Shown piece by piece: positions 9,444 to 17,905 of a stretch of DNA of 64,000 bases. A program made the position numbers and the translations under genes. The notes under the pieces are model-generated. The model searched no databases. It was not told where the DNA came from and worked only from the letters and a program-made list of their open reading frames with translations. Within the stretch, counting starts at the first letter, position 1. The number at the start of each line of letters is the position of its first letter. Source of the DNA: Ilyobacter polytropus DSM 2926 (GTDB lineage: Bacteria > Fusobacteriota > Fusobacteriia > Fusobacteriales > Fusobacteriaceae); contig NC_014632.1 of assembly GCF_000165505.1 (NCBI RefSeq), forward strand, positions 62,001-126,000, written 5' to 3'.

Positions 9444-10103
9444 TTATTTTAATAATTCTCTGTATCTCACTTCAACAACTCTTCCTACGATATTAAAGTC
9501 ATCGGTGCTTTTAATTGCAATATTGGGATACTTGTCATTTATACTTTGGAGAACCAATTTATTCTTATTAAGTTTCAGAACTTTGACATATGCCTCGTCA
9601 TTTAAGTTGAATACCACTATTTTATTTAAATTTTCTTCCAAAGTATTTTTGTTGGTATCAACGATTATTTCAGAACCATCTTTGATTCTAGGTTCCATGC
9701 TGTCTCCCTCTACCTTCATTATAAAGCATTTGGAGTAGCTCATGCCTTCATATGTGATAACAGGGGAGTGTTTTTCAGGGTTTTCAAAGTTTAGTTTTCC
9801 TGGACTTGCACTGGCAGTTCCTACAATAGGTAGCTTTATTATCTCACCTATTACATTTTTAACATTACTTCTAGAGTAATTCTTGTCTTTAGACTCTTTC
9901 CACAGTTCTAGCAACTCATTTCTTTCATCTTCAAGGAGTTTTAGGTTATCTAAAATTAAATTGAATATATGAAATGTGGGAGTTCTCCTTCCGCTTCTTA
10001 TGTCGCTCAGATACTGGGGACTTATCTGGCATTTTACTGCGAGCTCCTTTCCTTTGACAGAACTTCTTTTCATATATATTTTTATTCTTTCTTGGAAATT
10101 CAT
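9444..10103 (-). CDS. XRE-type repressor with C-terminal S24 (LexA/CI-like) peptidase domain
   Basis: 219-residue two-domain regulator. Residues 1-70 form a Cro/CI-type helix-turn-helix (KGKELAVKCQISPQYLSDI). Residues 90-219 form a LexA-like S24 domain with the catalytic Ser in KVEGDSMEPRIKDG and the Lys in EAYVKVLKL. Such proteins are inactivated by RecA-stimulated self-cleavage, usually at Ala-Gly. Here the expected cleavage segment reads TASASPG, with no clear Ala-Gly, so autocleavage is uncertain. It is divergent from DNA polymerase IV across 142 bp and upstream of a secreted nuclease, suggesting it controls a small damage or stress regulon. No phage genes are nearby, so a prophage repressor is less likely. 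Confidence 0.85.
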   Translation of the reverse strand: MNFQERIKIYMKRSSVKGKELAVKCQISPQYLSDIRSGRRTPTFHIFNLILDNLKLLEDERNELLELWKESKDKNYSRSNVKNVIGEIIKLPIVGTASASPGKLNFENPEKHSPVITYEGMSYSKCFIMKVEGDSMEPRIKDGSEIIVDTNKNTLEENLNKIVVFNLNDEAYVKVLKLNKNKLVLQSINDKYPNIAIKSTDDFNIVGRVVEVRYRELLK

Positions 10104-10127
10104 AACTACCTCCGTCTAAATCTTTTC

Positions 10128-10146
10128 ACTATTAGTATACCACTAT
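10128..10146. promoter_or_regulatory. Candidate operator for the S24-type repressor
   Basis: ACTATTAGTATACCACTAT contains a GTATAC core flanked by two ACTAT direct repeats. It lies between the divergent repressor and DNA polymerase IV genes, where an autoregulatory operator is expected. Position and symmetry are the only evidence. Confidence 0.4.
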
Positions 10147-10245
10147 TTTTTCAAATTTATATATTTTAAAGAGTATAAAAAAATTAAACTAGAAAAAATT
10201 AAACAAAAAGCGTATAATTTGAATAACAGAGTTGGGAGGTGCCAT

Positions 10246-11421
10246 ATGGATAGAATCATACTGCATATAGATTTTGATATGTTTTTTGCAGCTGTGGAGC
10301 TGCTAGATAATCCTATGTTAAAAAATAAGGCAATTGCAGTTGCGCCACCTAAGGCCAAAAGAGGAATAATAACAACAGCTAGTTATGAAGCACGAAAGTT
10401 CGGAATAGGCAGCGGTATGGCTATAGATATAGCCAAGAGAAAATGTCCTGACCTGACTCTGGTATCTCCTCGTATGTGGAAATATGAAAAAATAAACAGA
10501 ATCTTTCGGGAAATTGTTTCTCAATATACAGATAGATACGAGTTTGTGGCTTTAGATGAAGCCTATCTCGATATAACCTACACCTATGAATTTTATGATA
10601 CTCCTGATCAGTTGGCGGTGAATATCCAGAAAGATATGTATAGAAAAACAGGATGTACCTGTTCTGTTGGCCTGGGATACAACAAAATCTCTGCCAAACT
10701 TGCATCAGAAAAAAACAAGCCCAATGGTTTTGGAAAATTAAAAACCAAAAAGGAGTTCATAAAATATACGGCGGATAAAAAGTTAACTAAAATAAATGGA
10801 ATTGGAAATAAAATGGCTGAGAATCTATATCATCTTTTTTATAAAGAGACACTGGGGCAACTGAGAGAAGTATCACTAGATGAGCTAAGGTTTTATCTAG
10901 GCAAACCAGGGGTCACTATATACCACATGATAAGGGGGATAGACAGCAGAATAATAGGCGACTGCTATAAGAGAGACGGTTATGCCAGCAGGCAGACCTT
11001 TCAAAAAGATATCTTCGGTAGAGAAGAGGTTTTGAAAAAAATAGTTAAACGTATAGAGGAAGCCAGCTGGCAGATGAAGAAAGATAATAAATCAGCTTAC
11101 ACAGTTTCTTTGATAATAAGGTATTCAGAGGGGTTTCATAGGATTACAAAAAATAAAACTCTTAAAAATCCAGTGAAAGAACCTCTTGAAATATATAAAG
11201 TCATAGAAAAAATATCTGAGGAAGTGGAGTTGGACAAGTTTATCAGACAGATAGGAGTCAGACTTAGTAAGACCGGGAAAACTAGTAAACTATATCAGCT
11301 TTCATTTGGAGAGGGAAAATCCTTTACAAGAAAAAAAGAGGTATTCAAGTTGACTTATGAGCTTAAAAAGAATTTTGGAAGAAGGGTAATACTAGATCCT
11401 TTAGAGGCGAGATCAAGATAG
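10246..11421 (+). CDS. dinB: DNA polymerase IV (Y-family)
   Basis: 391-residue translesion DNA polymerase. The N-terminal catalytic motif HIDFDMFFAAVELLDNP and the second acidic motif VALDEAYLDIT (in place of the usual SIDE/SMDE) carry the metal-binding Asp and Glu residues. These are followed by CSVGLGYNKISAKLASEKNKP (the SxGIxxNKxLAK-type motif) and the helix-hairpin-helix KINGIGNKMAENL. A little-finger domain follows. The ATG at 10246 has a GGGAGGTG site five bases upstream, so it is preferred over an in-frame TTG 27 bases earlier. Divergent from the S24-type repressor, which suggests damage-inducible control. Confidence 0.92.
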   Translation: MDRIILHIDFDMFFAAVELLDNPMLKNKAIAVAPPKAKRGIITTASYEARKFGIGSGMAIDIAKRKCPDLTLVSPRMWKYEKINRIFREIVSQYTDRYEFVALDEAYLDITYTYEFYDTPDQLAVNIQKDMYRKTGCTCSVGLGYNKISAKLASEKNKPNGFGKLKTKKEFIKYTADKKLTKINGIGNKMAENLYHLFYKETLGQLREVSLDELRFYLGKPGVTIYHMIRGIDSRIIGDCYKRDGYASRQTFQKDIFGREEVLKKIVKRIEEASWQMKKDNKSAYTVSLIIRYSEGFHRITKNKTLKNPVKEPLEIYKVIEKISEEVELDKFIRQIGVRLSKTGKTSKLYQLSFGEGKSFTRKKEVFKLTYELKKNFGRRVILDPLEARSR

Positions 11422-11445
11422 AATATTATGAAAGAAGTGAATGAT

Positions 11446-11844
11446 ATGGGAATAATAAATATATTAGCCTTAAATGAAAGAGAGATAGAAACAATAAAAC
11501 TTCTCCTTGAATACGCTGAAAAAAAGGCAAAAAATGAGGAGATGAAACTTATATGCAGTCAACTTCTAGAAAAGATTAGCCTGAAGTATTACTTTTCTCC
11601 CGAAGAGGATGGCAAACTAAAAGGGTTATCACCCAAGGCAAGAAGCCTATACTATGAGTTTTATGAAAAGTATGATTTTGATCTTATAGACTTTGTAGGA
11701 AGGATATCCCAGGAGTACAGAGCACCTAATGATATCTACAAGGCTCTTTTACGTCAATTTCCAATATCAACCTCACTTTTTAAGGGCCATCCTCAGGAGA
11801 TAATCGATATAATTATCCTTGTTCTTGATGATAACATTGGTTAA
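11446..11844 (+). CDS. Hypothetical protein, 132 residues
   Basis: Not recognised. Acidic, helix-rich soluble protein with no signal peptide or membrane segment; the sequence alternates Glu/Lys-rich helices (ETIKLLLEYAEKKAKNEEMKL) and ends in a hydrophobic tail (IDIIILVLDDNIG). It begins 24 bp after dinB and is probably co-transcribed with it. An alternative ATG at 11428 lacks a ribosome site; the ATG at 11446 follows a weak AAAGAAG. Linkage to dinB hints at a DNA-stress role, nothing firmer. Confidence 0.6.
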   Translation: MGIINILALNEREIETIKLLLEYAEKKAKNEEMKLICSQLLEKISLKYYFSPEEDGKLKGLSPKARSLYYEFYEKYDFDLIDFVGRISQEYRAPNDIYKALLRQFPISTSLFKGHPQEIIDIIILVLDDNIG

Positions 11845-11941
11845 GGACTCTTTAAGCACCTCTAGAGATATCTATATTTATTTTAGTCTATTTAATTAAT
11901 CTAAATTCTTAAACAGCTATAATAAATGACATTACAATTTA

Positions 11942-12524
11942 TTAAAAATTTCTTTCAAGCCAGTTGCAAGTATTCAAATATTTATCAAGTGATGAAGTAA
12001 ATAATTTTATTGCATCTAATTGACTTCCTTTTGGATATTTATGCATCAGTTCGTAACAGCTATGTTTTGGTGGATTTGGCAATGTTTCATAGTAAGTAAA
12101 TTCTCCGTTATTCTGCAGAGATTTTATTACAGAGTAAGGTGCTATGGCCCATGAATTTTTATTATTTTCTAAATAATTTGAAAGCATAGAACCTGTATTT
12201 ATTTTTATATATAAATCTTCATTGAAATCCCAAAGTTGATCATGCCATTGATTATAGTCAGGGCCCCACGACAAAAATATTTCATTGATTCTTTTTAATT
12301 CTGATAACTTAATTTTGTCATAGTAGGGACTATCATTATGACAGATAAGGTACATTTTTTCAGAATAAAGATGTTTGGTTAGGATATTTTTATTTTGAAC
12401 CTTGCTAAAGACATATCCAATATCTATATTGTAATTTTCTAATAAACTATATATTTCATTTGAATGATATGTTCTAATATCCAAATTTATTTTTTTAAGA
12501 TCTATTAAGTCTAAGTTGGTCTTC
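11942..12524 (-). pseudogene. LysR-family regulator, 3' part (substrate-binding domain), separated by IS insertion
   Basis: About 190 codons encoding the effector-binding half of a LysR regulator (LDIRTYHSNEIYSLLENYNIDIGYVF and onward). The reading frame stays open upstream to about 12522 and then meets a stop codon inside the IS end, so the fragment has no start of its own. Its missing N-terminal half lies beyond the IS at 13785-14121. Together they make a normal-length LysR protein of about 300 residues. The intact gene would have been divergent from the RraA-like gene and presumably regulated it. Confidence 0.85.
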
Positions 12525-12538
12525 TGTCAATATAGTAG

Positions 12539-13441
12539 TCAACCTAACACCAATTTTTTCTGTATTTTTTCAAACTCAACAGGGGAGACATTTCCTAAGA
12601 AACTGTGTCTCCTCTCTTTATTATAAAATTCTATGTAATCAAATACCATTGCCTTCATATACCTTTTAGTTACTAAACCTTCTACATAAATCATCTCTTT
12701 CTTCAAAGAAGCATGAAAGGATTCTATTACTGCATTATCATAACAGTTCCCACGTCTACTCATAGATTGGATTAATCCTAGCTTCTTTACAAGGTTAGAG
12801 TACTCCCTACTCGAATATTGCGATCCTTGATCACTATGAATTATCAGTTCTTCCTCTGGTTCCTCCAGTAAAAATGACCTTGTTAAAGTATCTATTACTA
12901 ACTCACTAGTCATGCGCTTACCTATATCGTAGGCGATAATCCTTCTAGAAAAAAGATCCATAATTGTGCTTAAATATAGCCAACCTTCGCTTGTCCAAAT
13001 ATATGTGATATCTGTAACCCAGACCTCATTTTTTCTACCTACTTTGAATTTTCTTTTTACAATATTTCCTGTGATATTTTCTCTTTTACTCTTTTCATTT
13101 CCTGTTTTAAACTTCTTGGTAGAATTAACTGATATATCATTTTCTTTCATTATTCTATTTATTCGTCTTTCGCTTGTTATTATGCCATATTCATCTTTGA
13201 GCTCAACCTTTAGTCTAGGGGCTCCATAGCTCCTCTTATGTCTGTTCTTTCTGACCTCTAGAATACTATCTAGAATCCCTTGATCCTTTTTCTTTCTCTC
13301 AGTAGTTTTGTTATTCTGAAACTTATTAAAACCACTTCGAGAGACTTCTAGGGCTCTACATATCTGAGATATAGAATGAACATTTCTGTGTATTTCAACG
13401 AAGATAAAGAGTTCCCTCTTAGTTATCTTTTTTTCCTTGAG
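12539..13441 (-). CDS. IS3-family transposase OrfB (DDE integrase), read by -1 frameshift from OrfA
   Basis: Catalytic subunit of the IS3-family transposase. The frame is open from about 13441 to the stop at 12539-12541, roughly 300 codons. In order it holds an N-terminal HTH region with VSRSGFNKF, the YGAPRLKVEL and INRIMKEN motifs, and the rve/DDE core: Asp in VTDITYIW, Asp in HSDQGSQYSS and Glu in VIESFHASLKKE. The only ATG in frame (13150) would remove the DNA-binding region. The frame overlaps the end of OrfA at an A-rich slippery stretch (seven A then G in the sense strand), so a -1 frameshift giving an OrfAB fusion is expected. All catalytic residues are present, so the element may be active. 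Confidence 0.88.
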   Translation of the reverse strand, partial: LKEKKITKRELFIFVEIHRNVHSISQICRALEVSRSGFNKFQNNKTTERKKKDQGILDSILEVRKNRHKRSYGAPRLKVELKDEYGIITSERRINRIMKENDISVNSTKKFKTGNEKSKRENITGNIVKRKFKVGRKNEVWVTDITYIWTSEGWLYLSTIMDLFSRRIIAYDIGKRMTSELVIDTLTRSFLLEEPEEELIIHSDQGSQYSSREYSNLVKKLGLIQSMSRRGNCYDNAVIESFHASLKKEMIYVEGLVTKRYMKAMVFDYIEFYNKERRHSFLGNVSPVEFEKIQKKLVLG

Positions 13442-13716
13442 AATATGGCTGTAGCCTTTTTTAAGATCTCTATATCCTCTTCTTTTTCCTTAAGTAGATT
13501 TTTCAACCTGATAATTTCTTTGTCTTGAGCGCTTAACTCCATGTCCTTCTTAGGACCTCCAAAGTATTTCTTTTCCCAGGCAGCAACAGTATTAGTGGTA
13601 ATACCGTATTCATTTGATAGCTCTACCTTTGTTTTTATTTTAAGGAAAGAAAGCTCAGCGATTTGCTTCTGTTTCTCCTCTGAAAATCTTGCATATCTTC
13701 TTTTTTCTTCCATCAT
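13423..13716 (-). CDS. IS3-family transposase OrfA (HTH_Tnp_1)
   Basis: 97-residue DNA-binding subunit. The N-terminal helix-turn-helix (RFSEEKQKQIAEL, then YGITTNTVAAWEKKYFGG) is followed by a leucine-zipper-like coiled coil (IIRLKNLLKEKEEDIEILKKA) that mediates oligomerisation in this family. The ATG at 13716 follows an AGGAG site by five bases and is preferred over a GTG two codons upstream. It ends in FSRKKR at the frameshift region shared with OrfB. Confidence 0.85.
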   Translation of the reverse strand: MMEEKRRYARFSEEKQKQIAELSFLKIKTKVELSNEYGITTNTVAAWEKKYFGGPKKDMELSAQDKEIIRLKNLLKEKEEDIEILKKATAIFSRKKR

Positions 13717-13784
13717 AGCCACTCCTAAATATGTTTATTTTTTATTATATATTTTTGAGTGCTAAACTGTCTACTAAACCATCA

Positions 13785-14121
13785 TAACACCAAAGTAGTG
13801 TGATACAAAGGAGTGGTTATTTATACTGTCTACACTTCCTATTGTGATATTGTAAATATCTTGTTTATTTTTTATATTTTTAGTATCTTTCCATAAAGAC
13901 ATCCATTGATTTGCAATAGCTAAAAAATCTTTTCCCTTATTTGTTAATTCTATATTTTTATGCCCCTTACTTCTAACTAATAATTTAAATCCTAGTTCTT
14001 CTTCTAATAGTTTAATTCTATAACTTACTGTTGATTGCGTGGCAAACATCTTTCTTGCTGAGGCAGAAATACTTCCTGTTTTTACGGTCATTAAAAATGT
14101 TTCAATTTCTATAATTTTCAT
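13785..14121 (-). pseudogene. LysR-family regulator, 5' part (DNA-binding domain), truncated by IS insertion
   Basis: Encodes the winged helix-turn-helix of a LysR regulator (IIEIETFLMTVKTGSISASA, then TQSTVSYRIKLLEEELGFKL) and the linker helix. It stops near residue 110 where IS sequence begins; the last few codons before the stop derive from the IS. The start is ATG 14121 behind GGAG. It is divergent from the RraA-like gene, the usual arrangement for a LysR activator, so loss of function may have altered expression of the rraA-gltS unit. The DNA-binding half could still be translated as a short protein. Confidence 0.85.
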
Positions 14122-14274
14122 ATAATACTCCAAATATCGAATTTTTTAATATTATATAATAAATATATTCGTTTTTCAAATATATAATTTTATTATACAC
14201 TTAGATCATACAAAAGGTTCTTTAATTAATCAAAAACAACCTTTTTAATGAGTACTCATAGCTTTAAAATTATT

Positions 14275-14304
14275 TAAAAAAGATATGCGCATATCTTTTT
14301 TATT
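14275..14304 (+). promoter_or_regulatory. Perfect palindrome in the RraA leader (attenuator or operator)
   Basis: AAAAAGATATGCGCATATCTTTTT is a perfect palindrome with a T-run after it, 30 bp before the RraA-like start codon. As RNA it resembles a terminator; as DNA it could be an operator. I cannot separate the two. Confidence 0.5.
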
Positions 14305-14331
14305 ACATTTTATTTAAGAAAGGGGAGAAAT

Positions 14332-15024
14332 ATGTCTGCAAATAACAGAAAAATCATTAAAGATTTTCCTAGACCTGAAAAGAGTTTAATTAATGAATTT
14401 GAAAATATCCAAACTGCTAATATTGGTGATTGCCTAGACAGAGATGCTGCATTATACTCAAATATTAAAACTATTAATAATAAAAATTTAGTAGGTCCAG
14501 CTTTTACAATTGATATTTCCGATGGAGATAATCTTTTGGTATATATTGCATTAGACCTTGCTAAAGAGGGAGATGTTTTAGTAATAAGTGGAGGAAATTA
14601 TAAAGAAAGAGCCATATTAGGTGAGATAATTGCAAAATATGCGGAGAAAAAAAATCTAGGAGGCATAGTCCTTGATGGGTGCCTAAGAGACTACGAGGTA
14701 CTTTCGAATATGGATTTTCCTATTTTTGCAACGAGTATTTCACCAAATGGACCTTATAAAAATGGACCGGGTAAAATTAATACCCCTATATCTATTGGAG
14801 GAAAAATGGTAACACCTGGGGATTTAATTATTGGAGATTCAGATGGAGTCGTAGTTGTTTCACCAAAAGACATGAACGACATTTTAAAAAAAGTTAATGA
14901 AATTAGTATATACGAAGAAAAGTTGTTAAAGAACATAGAAGAAAATAATGTTCTTGATATTAGGTGGGCGTATGATAAATTGGAAAAGGAAAATTATTAT
15001 TTTATTGACTATCAAAATTATTAA
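14332..15024 (+). CDS. RraA-like aldolase/decarboxylase (HMG/CHA aldolase superfamily)
   Basis: 230-residue protein of the RraA-like fold. Members include 4-hydroxy-4-methyl-2-oxoglutarate/4-carboxy-4-hydroxy-2-oxoadipate aldolases and oxaloacetate decarboxylases. Metal and substrate residues are visible: the N-terminal ANIGDCLDR, the glycine-rich GDVLVISGGNYKERAILGE, and the hallmark GGIVLDGCLRDYE where Arg-Asp binds pyruvate and metal. It ends 18 bp before gltS with a good ribosome site (AGGGGAG) of its own, so the two form a unit that probably imports and cleaves a dicarboxylic hydroxy- or oxoacid to pyruvate. The precise substrate is unknown. RNase E regulator function is unlikely given the context. 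Confidence 0.8.
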   Translation: MSANNRKIIKDFPRPEKSLINEFENIQTANIGDCLDRDAALYSNIKTINNKNLVGPAFTIDISDGDNLLVYIALDLAKEGDVLVISGGNYKERAILGEIIAKYAEKKNLGGIVLDGCLRDYEVLSNMDFPIFATSISPNGPYKNGPGKINTPISIGGKMVTPGDLIIGDSDGVVVVSPKDMNDILKKVNEISIYEEKLLKNIEENNVLDIRWAYDKLEKENYYFIDYQNY

Positions 15025-15042
15025 TAAAAAAGGAGCAAAAAC

Positions 15043-16227
15043 ATGAATATATCACTTGATGTAATCCAAACACTTGGTCTTGCGGTTATTGTATTTATCT
15101 TTGGTAGTTTTGTTAAAAGTAGGGTTAAAGTTTTTCAAACATATTTTATACCTGCCCCAGTTATTGGAGGACTATCTTTCAGTTTTTTGATGTTTGCTTT
15201 ATATAATCTGAATGGAACTACAATTATATTTGATAAAGTTTTACAGAATTTCTTTATGAACATATTTTTTACTTGTGTCGGATTCACCGTAAGTGTGAAA
15301 TTAATGAAGAAGAGTGGAAGACAAGGAGTTCTCCTTGCATTAATTGCAGTTTTATTTTTAGTTATCCAAAACCTTGTAGGTGTTTCCCTTGCCTCTGTAT
15401 TTGGGATAAATAAACTGCTTGGAATAGCAATGGGGTCTATATCTATGTCAGGTGGGGTCGGTTCAGGTGCAGCTTTTGGGCCCACTTTAGAAAAGTTTGG
15501 TGCTGAAGGAGCTACGACAATTGGAGTTGCTGCCGCAACATTCGGTCTATTAATGGGAAGTATGATAGGAGGACCTGTTGCTAAAAAACTGATAGACAGA
15601 CATAATTTAAAAAGTGATTTCCTTAAAAGTGGTGTCAATGAAGAAAAAAAATTATTAGGAGATGTTTTGATTGAAAAAAATCTTTTAAACAGTGTATTAA
15701 TTGTACTTCTAGGAGCAGCCACAGGTACTATTATCTCTATGTTATTAAAATTTACAGGATTTACTTTCCCATATTATGTAGGGTGTTTATTTGGAGGAGC
15801 AATTGCAAGAAATTTAGCTGATATAGGTGCTTTTGAACTCCGTATGAAAGAAGTTGATATTCTTGGAAATATCTCACTCGCATTATTTTTATCTATGGCA
15901 CTTATGTCATTAAATATAAATAAATTGGTTGATCTTGCTATCCCAATGCTTATGATTCTTGTAATACAAGCAACTACAATGATTATTTATGCATATTTTA
16001 TTACGTTTAGATCAATGGGAAAAAGTTACGATGCTGCTGTTATGGCGGCCGGTCATTGTGGTGTTGGGTTAGGTCAGACACCTAATGCACTTGCAAACAT
16101 GTCTTCTGTTATTGAAAAAAATGGTCCTGCTCCAAATGCCTGGTTTGTGCTTCCAGTAATAACAGTTGTATTTATTAATATTTTTAACCCCATAATAATT
16201 ACTTTCTTTATAAATTTTTTTAAATAG
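15043..16227 (+). CDS. gltS: Sodium/glutamate symporter family (GltS/ESS)
   Basis: 394-residue membrane carrier with about ten to twelve hydrophobic segments arranged as two inverted halves. Each half has the glycine/serine-rich re-entrant motif of the ESS family (SMSGGVGSGAAFGP and the C-terminal MAAGHCGVGLGQTPNA). Family members import glutamate with sodium. Linkage to an RraA-like aldolase raises the possibility that this copy carries a related substituted dicarboxylate instead. A terminator follows 20 bp after the stop. Confidence 0.88.
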   Translation: MNISLDVIQTLGLAVIVFIFGSFVKSRVKVFQTYFIPAPVIGGLSFSFLMFALYNLNGTTIIFDKVLQNFFMNIFFTCVGFTVSVKLMKKSGRQGVLLALIAVLFLVIQNLVGVSLASVFGINKLLGIAMGSISMSGGVGSGAAFGPTLEKFGAEGATTIGVAAATFGLLMGSMIGGPVAKKLIDRHNLKSDFLKSGVNEEKKLLGDVLIEKNLLNSVLIVLLGAATGTIISMLLKFTGFTFPYYVGCLFGGAIARNLADIGAFELRMKEVDILGNISLALFLSMALMSLNINKLVDLAIPMLMILVIQATTMIIYAYFITFRSMGKSYDAAVMAAGHCGVGLGQTPNALANMSSVIEKNGPAPNAWFVLPVITVVFINIFNPIIITFFINFFK

Positions 16228-16247
16228 AATATTATTACTACAAGATC

Positions 16248-16272
16248 AGGCACTCTTCGGAGTGCCTTTTTG
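16248..16272 (+). terminator. Intrinsic terminator after gltS (head of a dispersed repeat)
   Basis: AGGCACTC-TTCG-GAGTGCCT stem-loop followed by TTTTT. The same hairpin recurs after other operons (22030, 31151, 48091). Bases 16273-16312 continue with a diverged copy of the repeat tail described at 22025-22101. Confidence 0.9.
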
Positions 16273-16335
16273 TGTTTAAAACGTAGATATTATTACGTTT
16301 AGACTTTGGTAAAAAGATTATTTTTAATTATTTTT

Positions 16336-16380
16336 TTGACTTTCAGAAAAAATGGTAGTATAGTCTTAGTGGTTGAACCA
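16336..16380 (+). promoter_or_regulatory. Promoter and operator of the sugar-acid operon
   Basis: TTGACT (16336-16341), a 17-bp spacer and TATAGT (16359-16364) form a near-consensus sigma-70 promoter. The inverted repeat TGGTTGAACCA (16370-16380) covers the expected transcription start, the right place for repression by the GntR regulator encoded at 21226-21912. Confidence 0.75.
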
Positions 16381-16405
16381 ATAGACCTAATAAAGGAGGA
16401 AATGT

Positions 16406-16699
16406 ATGAAAGTAAAAGCAATTGTAGCAAAAGGTATCGACAATGTAGCATCAGTAATTAGCTTTATTGAGAAAAACGAGGTGGTAGGGGTAAATTTAGA
16501 CGGAGAAATCAAAGAAGTTTTCGTAAATCATAGTGTTCCTTATGGTCATAAAATAGCATTAAGGGATATTAAGAATGGTGAAGATGTCTATAAATATGGT
16601 GAAGTAATAGGAAGAGCGACTGATGATATCAAATATGGTGATTATGTACATGTTCATAATGTAGAAAGCAAAAGAGGAAGAGGAGACTGGAAAAAATAA
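16406..16699 (+). CDS. UxaA-family dehydratase, small subunit (SAF domain)
   Basis: 97-residue stand-alone SAF domain, equivalent to the N-terminal part of altronate and galactarate dehydratases. The typical core DNVASVISFIEKNEVV and VPYGHKIALRDIKNGEDVYKYGEVIG is present. It pairs with the large subunit 34 bp downstream. Split small/large UxaA-type enzymes include (R)-sulfolactate sulfo-lyase (SuyA/SuyB) and sugar-acid dehydratases. The adjacent ketodeoxygluconate-type permease and acid-sugar kinase favour a sugar acid, but sulfolactate cannot be excluded in a window that also carries sulfonate genes. Confidence 0.85.
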   Translation: MKVKAIVAKGIDNVASVISFIEKNEVVGVNLDGEIKEVFVNHSVPYGHKIALRDIKNGEDVYKYGEVIGRATDDIKYGDYVHVHNVESKRGRGDWKK

Positions 16700-16733
16700 G
16701 TTTAACCAAATAACTCAAGGGGGAAAATAAAAA

Positions 16734-17894
16734 ATGAAAATTCAGGGATACAGAAGAGAAAATGGAAAAGTAGGAATAAGAAATCATGTAGCAATATTAC
16801 CATCTTCGGTCTGTGCTTCAGAAACTGCAGTGAGGATAAGTAATTTAGTTCCAGGAACTGTTGCATTACCTCATCAACATGGGTGTTGTCAAGTTGGAGC
16901 TGATTCGGAACAGACGATAAATACCCTAATTGGTTTGGGATCCAATCCAAATGTAGCAAAAGTTTTAGTAGTTGGTTTAGGATGCGAAGGAGCGGAGCCT
17001 TTAAGAATCTCGGAAGAAATAAAAAAAACTGGAAAAGAAGTTCAAATGATTACAATTCAAAATTGTGGAGGGACACTAAAAACAATTGAAGAAGGTGCAA
17101 GAATAGCAAGAAAAATGATCACGAAAGTTGCGATGTTAAAAAAGGAAGAGATTGATATTTCCGAATTAACTTTAGCGATAGAATGTGGGGGGACAGATAC
17201 AACTTCTGGTCTTTGTGCAAATCCAGCTGTAGGAACGGCGTCAGATATTTTATTGAGTCATGGTGGTACTGCAATGCTATCAGAAACAACAGAATTGATT
17301 GGTGCAGAACATGTTCTTGCAAATAGGGCTGTGTCAAGTGAAGTTAAGGATAAACTGTTAGAGATTGTTAAACGAACAGAAGATAGAGCTATGTCTTTAG
17401 GTGTTGATATTAGAGGTGGACAGCCTACTCCAGGAAATATAGAAGGTGGAGTTATAACAATTGAAGAAAAATCATTGGGTTGTATTTATAAAGCTGGAAG
17501 TTCTGATATTCAAGGAGTTCTAGAATATGGCGAAATACCTTCAAGCGGGAAAGGATTTTATGTCATGGATACTCCAGGGCAAGATATTGAGTCAATTACA
17601 GGAATGGTAGCAGGAGGAGCTCAACTGGTTATTTTTACAACAGGAAGAGGAACACCTACAGGATTTCCAATAGCTCCAGTAATAAAAATAACTGGTAACG
17701 AGACAACTTATAATAATATGATTGATAATATAGATATAAATGCTGGAAGAGTTATAACAGAGGGGGCATCAATCAAATCGATAGGAGAAGAAATCTTTTC
17801 AGAAATGATGGAAGTATCTAATGGAAAGCCGACAAAATCAGAGTCATTGGGACATAAAGAATTTGGAATTTATAAAATTGCACCAACTTTTTAG
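16734..17894 (+). CDS. UxaA-family dehydratase, large subunit
   Basis: 386-residue catalytic subunit of an altronate/galactarate dehydratase-type Fe-dependent lyase. It starts with the family signature [19 protein letters not shown] and has the conserved [20 protein letters not shown] and [10 protein letters not shown] segments whose Cys and His residues bind metal and substrate. The pair probably dehydrates a sugar acid to a 2-keto-3-deoxy acid. Alternative: SuyB-type sulfolactate lyase. It lies 11 bp before the permease gene, so the two are co-transcribed. Confidence 0.85.
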   Translation: MKIQGYRRENGKVGIRNHVAILPSSVCASETAVRISNLVPGTVALPHQHGCCQVGADSEQTINTLIGLGSNPNVAKVLVVGLGCEGAEPLRISEEIKKTGKEVQMITIQNCGGTLKTIEEGARIARKMITKVAMLKKEEIDISELTLAIECGGTDTTSGLCANPAVGTASDILLSHGGTAMLSETTELIGAEHVLANRAVSSEVKDKLLEIVKRTEDRAMSLGVDIRGGQPTPGNIEGGVITIEEKSLGCIYKAGSSDIQGVLEYGEIPSSGKGFYVMDTPGQDIESITGMVAGGAQLVIFTTGRGTPTGFPIAPVIKITGNETTYNNMIDNIDINAGRVITEGASIKSIGEEIFSEMMEVSNGKPTKSESLGHKEFGIYKIAPTF

Positions 17895-17905
17895 GAGGGA
17901 TCCAA

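Larger units (their letters stand above)
12525..13784 (-). mobile_element. IS3-family insertion sequence (about 1.26 kb)
   Basis: Contains overlapping orfA and orfB of an IS3-family transposase on the minus strand, inside a LysR gene. The ends form an imperfect inverted repeat: TGTCAATATAGTAGTCAACC on the left and TGATGGTTTAGTAGACAG read inward from the right, sharing TAGTAG-CA and TA-CAC further in. Both begin with TG as usual for the family. I could not find a clean 3-4 bp target duplication, so the exact ends may be off by a few bases or the flank has been altered. Confidence 0.85.

Noticed and set aside
9444-11844. Prophage immunity region
   Set aside because: An S24-type repressor can come from a prophage, but no integrase, structural, lysis or attachment-site sequence is nearby and dinB is a host gene.
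12539-13150. OrfB of the IS starting at the internal ATG 13150
   Set aside because: The frame continues upstream to about 13441 and encodes conserved IS3 OrfB motifs (YGAPRL, INRIM), so the short form would lack the DNA-binding half.
12518-13792. Target-site duplication of the IS
   Set aside because: I compared flanks for several possible end positions and found no convincing matching 3-5 bp, so none is reported.
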